Made by a program: the position numbers and the translations under genes. This document shows, one piece after another, positions 13,572 to 14,402 of a stretch of 14,402 bases of DNA. The stretch covers positions 1 through 14,402 of the forward strand of contig JAICLG010000048.1 of assembly GCA_025927515.1 (NCBI GenBank), given 5' to 3'. Within the stretch, counting starts at the first letter, position 1. The number at the start of each line of letters is the position of its first letter. Origin of the DNA: Hyphomicrobium sp. (lineage in GTDB: Bacteria > Pseudomonadota > Alphaproteobacteria > Rhizobiales > Hyphomicrobiaceae). The notes under the pieces were generated by a model. The model was not told the origin of the DNA and searched no databases. It saw only the letters and a list, made by a program, of their open reading frames with translations.

Positions 13572-14402
13572 CTATCTTGCTGGCCTCAGATTGGCTCTTC
13601 CGGCCTTGTTCAAGTATACTGTCATCGGTCGCTCGACCATGACGAATGAAACCCAAGCTGCGAATGTACTCGAAACGATCGCGACAAGCAGGAAACACAC
13701 GTGGGAGGTGAGGGTGGTGATATCAAAAAGAGTTTGCCAAACTCGCCGAAGGATCGCCAAGACGAACGTGTGACTGAGATAAAGGCTGTAGGACGCTTCT
13801 CCGATCATATAAAGCAGCCTGTTGAAACCTAATCGGCCCGCTCCTTCGAGGCTGAGCGCTGCCGACAAAAGCAGCGCACTGGGCACTCCTACAAGCAAAA
13901 ATCGCCATCCAGATCCGAGCAGGCCTTGGGCTGTGCAGCCGCTAAGCGCGTGGTCCCCCAGGACAGGCTTCCAAACCGCAGCTGCCACGACAATCGACCC
14001 GGCAGCCAGCGCGAGAACGAGATTAGGGCTTACCGCGGCCGCCTGTCTCGCGAAGAGAGCGTAAACCCACATGCCAAAGCAAAATTCCAGCGTGATTGGA
14101 TTGGTATAGGACAAAACAAAAATATTTTGCCCGTTGTAAAAGAGCGAAAGCGCCGCGCAGGCGGTAATGGCAGCACTCACGATTGCAAGCCTGTGCGTGT
14201 TTGGAAGGAACAACGCAGTTGCAAAGATAATATAGAAGAACATTTCGTAATTCAGCGTCCAGCCCTGCCCAACAAGCGGTTGGATGCACTGAAGCGCAGG
14301 ATTGAAATGCGGAACAAACGTTATTGAGGTGATGTACAGTGCCGAACTGCTCGACAACGTTTCGAACGAACGGGGAAGCCCCAGAGCAAGCAGGTACGCG
14401 CA
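13572..14402 (-). CDS. Acyltransferase family 3 membrane protein (ExoZ/OafA-like), N-terminus cut by window edge
   Basis: The frame ends with TAG at 13572-13574 and is open through base 14402, showing 276 residues; the true start lies outside. The hallmark GQGWTLNYEMFFYIIFA (visible residues 45-61) is typical of ExoZ-type O-acetyltransferases, and many hydrophobic helices follow (for example LVLALAAGSIVVAAAVW and FLLVGVPSALLLSAALSL). Near the end, MIGEASYSLYLSHTFVLAI matches the C-terminal membrane segment of the family, and VERPMTVYLNK is the usual closing motif. The catalytic His of the family sits in the missing N-terminal part. Such proteins acylate exopolysaccharide or O-antigen sugars in the inner membrane. 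Its neighbour initiates polysaccharide assembly, so decoration of that polymer is a reasonable inference. Not all family members act on polysaccharides. Confidence 0.9.
   Translation of the reverse strand, partial: CAYLLALGLPRSFETLSSSSALYITSITFVPHFNPALQCIQPLVGQGWTLNYEMFFYIIFATALFLPNTHRLAIVSAAITACAALSLFYNGQNIFVLSYTNPITLEFCFGMWVYALFARQAAAVSPNLVLALAAGSIVVAAAVWKPVLGDHALSGCTAQGLLGSGWRFLLVGVPSALLLSAALSLEGAGRLGFNRLLYMIGEASYSLYLSHTFVLAILRRVWQTLFDITTLTSHVCFLLVAIVSSTFAAWVSFVMVERPMTVYLNKAGRANLRPAR

Noticed and set aside
1..14402. CRISPR arrays, tRNA or rRNA genes, intact insertion sequences
   Set aside because: No regularly spaced repeats, no tRNA-like T-loop consensus in context, no rRNA segments and no transposase were seen on reading both strands; short degenerate remnants cannot be excluded.

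Overview
The window looks like chromosomal DNA from an alphaproteobacterium, probably Hyphomicrobiales (Rhizobiales). The reasons are the moderately high G+C, the style of the DUF488, GlxA-type and ExoZ-type proteins, and the Shine-Dalgarno (SD) usage. This is inference from recognised families; no rRNA, tRNA or other marker gene is present.

Left part (1-3700): a DUF488 gene runs off the left edge on the minus strand. Behind it lies a 66-codon minus-strand gene. Next come two tandem, paralogous minus-strand HD-domain hydrolases of the cyanamide hydratase type. They are divergent from a plus-strand GlxA-type regulator (DJ-1/PfpI domain plus AraC-type HTH). The 168-bp intergenic region between regulator and hydrolases holds four copies of a CTGCCAR/YTGGCAG word, a candidate operator set. 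Together this looks like a small substrate-responsive module, perhaps for nitrile-, isonitrile- or cyanamide-like compounds.

Middle (3700-6740): this is a gene-poor, scarred region. It contains a dead C-terminal fragment of a tyrosine recombinase (frameshifted, with catalytic His and Tyr replaced), an intact VirK/YbjX (DUF535) gene, a small hypothetical gene, and about 700 bp with no convincing gene but a perfect 17-bp palindrome. It is probably the relic of an integrated element.

Centre-right (6745-11881): three plus-strand genes appear to form one pathway. They are a fold-type I PLP enzyme of unassigned function, a group II PLP-dependent amino acid decarboxylase 16 bp downstream, and a protein joining TPR repeats to a C-terminal ATP-grasp ligase-like domain. 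A 30-codon ORF with a good SD follows. I infer an uncharacterised route that makes or modifies an amine or amino acid and couples it to a carboxylate. This is the most interesting part of the window.

Right end (12064-14402): a full-length polyprenyl-phosphate sugar phosphotransferase (WcaJ/ExoY type) converges with an ExoZ-like membrane O-acyltransferase whose N-terminus lies beyond the right edge. This points to an exopolysaccharide locus starting here.
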